Assembly: GCA_938074135.1 (NCBI GenBank)
Contig: CALJFL010000041.1
Location: forward strand, 1 to 7,296
Length of the DNA: 7,296 nt
Direction: 5' to 3'
Origin: an uncultured Halieaceae bacterium
GTDB taxonomy: Bacteria > Pseudomonadota > Gammaproteobacteria > Pseudomonadales > Halieaceae
Part shown: piece after piece, positions 6,120-7,296 of the stretch
Layout of the letters: the number at the start of each line of letters is the position of its first letter
Position numbering within the stretch: position 1 is the first letter of the stretch
Translations under genes and position numbers: made by a program
Notes under the pieces: model-generated
The model's input: the letters and a program-made list of their open reading frames with translations, nothing else
What the model was told of the DNA's origin: nothing
The model's database searches: none

Positions 6120-6995
6120 ATGAAGCGAGATAGTGTTTTGTTTTTGGGCAGTGGTGACCTCGGCCAGCGCGCCGGAGGCGCCTTGCTTGACGCCGGGATG
6201 GCCGTGGCCGGCGCCCGTCGCGATCCAGCGCGGCTGCCTGCCGGCTTTCAGTCCTTCACTGCTGATTACCTGCAGCCTGCAACCCTGGGATTTATTCCCG
6301 ACCTCAACCCAAGCTACATTGTTACCTGTTTCAAACCAACCACCCGCGACCTGGCAGGCTATCGGGCAGGCTTTGTAGATGCCAGTCGAAACCTGCTGGC
6401 GGCGTTGGGCAGCTGTCAGCCGCGCCGCCTGCTCTTTGTTTCGAGTACCCGTGTGTTTGCCGAGCAGGACGGCGGCTGGGTGACTGAAGACAGCCCACGG
6501 GCGGAATCGGACCCGGCGGCGCTGGCCATGATCGAGGCGGAGCAGTTGTTGGCAGCGGCGGTACCGACCACGGCGATTTATTTTTCCGGTATTTATGGTG
6601 ACCCGCTCGGGCGCCTTCTGTCGCGCATCAGCCGGGGTGAGCTGGCCGCGGCTAAGCCTGAATACTTCAGTAATCGGATACACAGGGAAGACGCGGGGGC
6701 TTTTATTGCCCACCTGGTACTGACCGATCGAGCCGATAACGACCGTGATTTACTGGCGCCGGCTTATATCGGTAGTGACAACCTGCCGGCGCTGCAACAT
6801 GAAGTGGAACACTGGTTGGCTGAGCAGATGGGCGTTATGCCATCGGGTGAGGGGATAGTGGCGCCGCGTATGAGCCCGGGGCACAAACGCTGTAACAACA
6901 GTCTGTTACGGGCCAGTGGCTTTGAGCTGCGCTACCCCGACTATCGCAGTGGTTACGCTGCCGTGTTGGCCCGCAGAACTAGACAGCCAGGATAG
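6120..6995 (+). CDS. YeeZ-like atypical SDR / NAD-dependent epimerase-family protein
   Basis: This 291-residue protein has an N-terminal Rossmann nucleotide-binding fold: beta strand VLFLG, then G10-S-G12-D-L-G15, followed by GARRDPARL, where the basic residues after the second strand suggest NADP(H). Extended-SDR features follow: RLLFVSSTRVF at 103-113, TEDSP at 122-126, YFSGIYG at 154-160 and RIHREDAGAFI at 186-196. The C-terminal part, with APAY, the KRCNNSLLRASGFEL stretch and RYPDY, parallels E. coli YeeZ. The usual catalytic Tyr-x-x-x-Lys is not visible where expected, around 133-145. It may therefore be an atypical SDR with a binding or non-classical role; its substrate is unknown. An in-frame GTG at 6105 would add five residues, but the ATG at 6120 gives the compact MKRDSVLFLG start typical of the fold and is preferred. 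Neither start has a strong ribosome binding site. The 3' end overlaps the opposing RidA gene by 17 bp. Confidence 0.82.
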   Translation: MKRDSVLFLGSGDLGQRAGGALLDAGMAVAGARRDPARLPAGFQSFTADYLQPATLGFIPDLNPSYIVTCFKPTTRDLAGYRAGFVDASRNLLAALGSCQPRRLLFVSSTRVFAEQDGGWVTEDSPRAESDPAALAMIEAEQLLAAAVPTTAIYFSGIYGDPLGRLLSRISRGELAAAKPEYFSNRIHREDAGAFIAHLVLTDRADNDRDLLAPAYIGSDNLPALQHEVEHWLAEQMGVMPSGEGIVAPRMSPGHKRCNNSLLRASGFELRYPDYRSGYAAVLARRTRQPG

Positions 6996-7296
6996 CCTCG
7001 ACCTCAATTGAAGCCCCCCGGGGCAGTGCAGCAACCTGCACGCAGGCCCTGGCGGGGTAGGGCTCGTTCAGATAGGTCGCCATGACTTCGTTCACCGCAG
7101 CGAAGTCGGCAAGGTCGGTCAGTGAGATATTGATCTTTACCGCGCTGTCCAGACTGCCACCGGCAGCTACCGCTACCGCCGCGAGGTTGTCGAACACCTG
7201 CCTGGCCTGGGCAGAGATATCGTCGCTGACCAGTTCCATGGTTGCGGGCACCAGTGGTATCTGGCCGGATAACCACACCGTGTTGCCGACCTTCAC
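6979..7296 (-). CDS. RidA-family enamine/imine deaminase (5' end cut by window edge)
   Basis: RidA proteins (YjgF/YER057c/UK114 family) are small cytosolic trimers that hydrolyse reactive enamines and imines, such as 2-aminoacrylate released by PLP-dependent dehydratases. The visible 105 codons run into the right edge. By comparison with E. coli RidA (128 residues) about 20 N-terminal residues are missing, so the GTG at the very edge is not a real start. Family marks are VWLSGQIPLVP (7-17), QARQVFDNL (30-38), DLADFAAVNEV (61-71), YPARACVQVAALPRG (80-94) and IEVEAI (97-102). R83 corresponds to the catalytic Arg105 of E. coli RidA and E98 to Glu120, with the same 15-residue spacing, so this looks like a deaminase-active RidA rather than an Arg-less Rid paralogue. 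A RidA-family gene also lies near oxyR-recG in Pseudomonas. Its 3' end overlaps the convergent YeeZ-like gene by 17 bp. Confidence 0.93.
   Translation of the reverse strand: MKVGNTVWLSGQIPLVPATMELVSDDISAQARQVFDNLAAVAVAAGGSLDSAVKINISLTDLADFAAVNEVMATYLNEPYPARACVQVAALPRGASIEVEAILAV

Noticed and set aside
6063..6713. Open frame of 216 codons on the minus strand over the YeeZ-like gene.
   Set aside because: It is antisense to a gene with clear Rossmann motifs, it runs into the oxyR start, and its composition is not protein-like.
1..7296. Checked for insertion sequences, CRISPR arrays, toxin-antitoxin pairs, defence genes and long repeats.
   Set aside because: No transposase, periodic repeat array, integrase, terminal inverted repeat or unknown gene cluster was seen. 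Every large frame is accounted for by a core gene or its antisense shadow.

Overview
This 7.3-kb window looks like ordinary core chromosome of a gammaproteobacterium. The closest familiar arrangement is that of Pseudomonas, where ubiA/ubiC, rubredoxin and rubredoxin reductase, oxyR-recG and a RidA-family gene also sit near one another. The DNA is moderately GC-rich and densely coding, with seven protein genes. There is no visible mobile element, CRISPR array, prophage remnant, tRNA or rRNA. A marine, Cellvibrionales-like relative is my guess at the source; I inferred this from style and did not show it.

Layout, left to right. (1) On the minus strand are ubiC (chorismate lyase) then ubiA (4-hydroxybenzoate polyprenyltransferase). 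They are the entry reaction and the prenylation step of ubiquinone synthesis, 35 nt apart, and ubiA is cut by the left edge a few residues before its end. (2) A 211-nt divergent intergenic region holds a plausible sigma70 promoter and a GC-rich leader hairpin. (3) On the plus strand, one gene fuses a complete rubredoxin to a complete FAD/NAD(P)-dependent rubredoxin reductase. (4) Convergent with it after 15 nt is the minus-strand pair oxyR-recG, separated by 3 nt. OxyR keeps both redox cysteines at exactly C199 and C208. (5) Divergent from oxyR across about 53 bp, which contain a perfect 13-bp dyad, is an atypical short-chain dehydrogenase/reductase family gene resembling E. coli YeeZ. (6) Overlapping its 3' end tail-to-tail by 17 bp is a minus-strand RidA-family gene, cut at its 5' end by the right edge.

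The genes share a loose theme of redox and respiratory maintenance: quinone synthesis, rubredoxin electron transfer, peroxide sensing, replication-fork repair and reactive-enamine detoxification. I found no convincing evidence of a novel defence, mobile or biosynthetic system. The items most worth a second look are the rubredoxin-reductase fusion, the dyad in the oxyR divergent promoter region, the missing YxxxK motif in the YeeZ-like protein, and the structured leader of the fusion gene. Gene-free stretches are all shorter than 300 bases.
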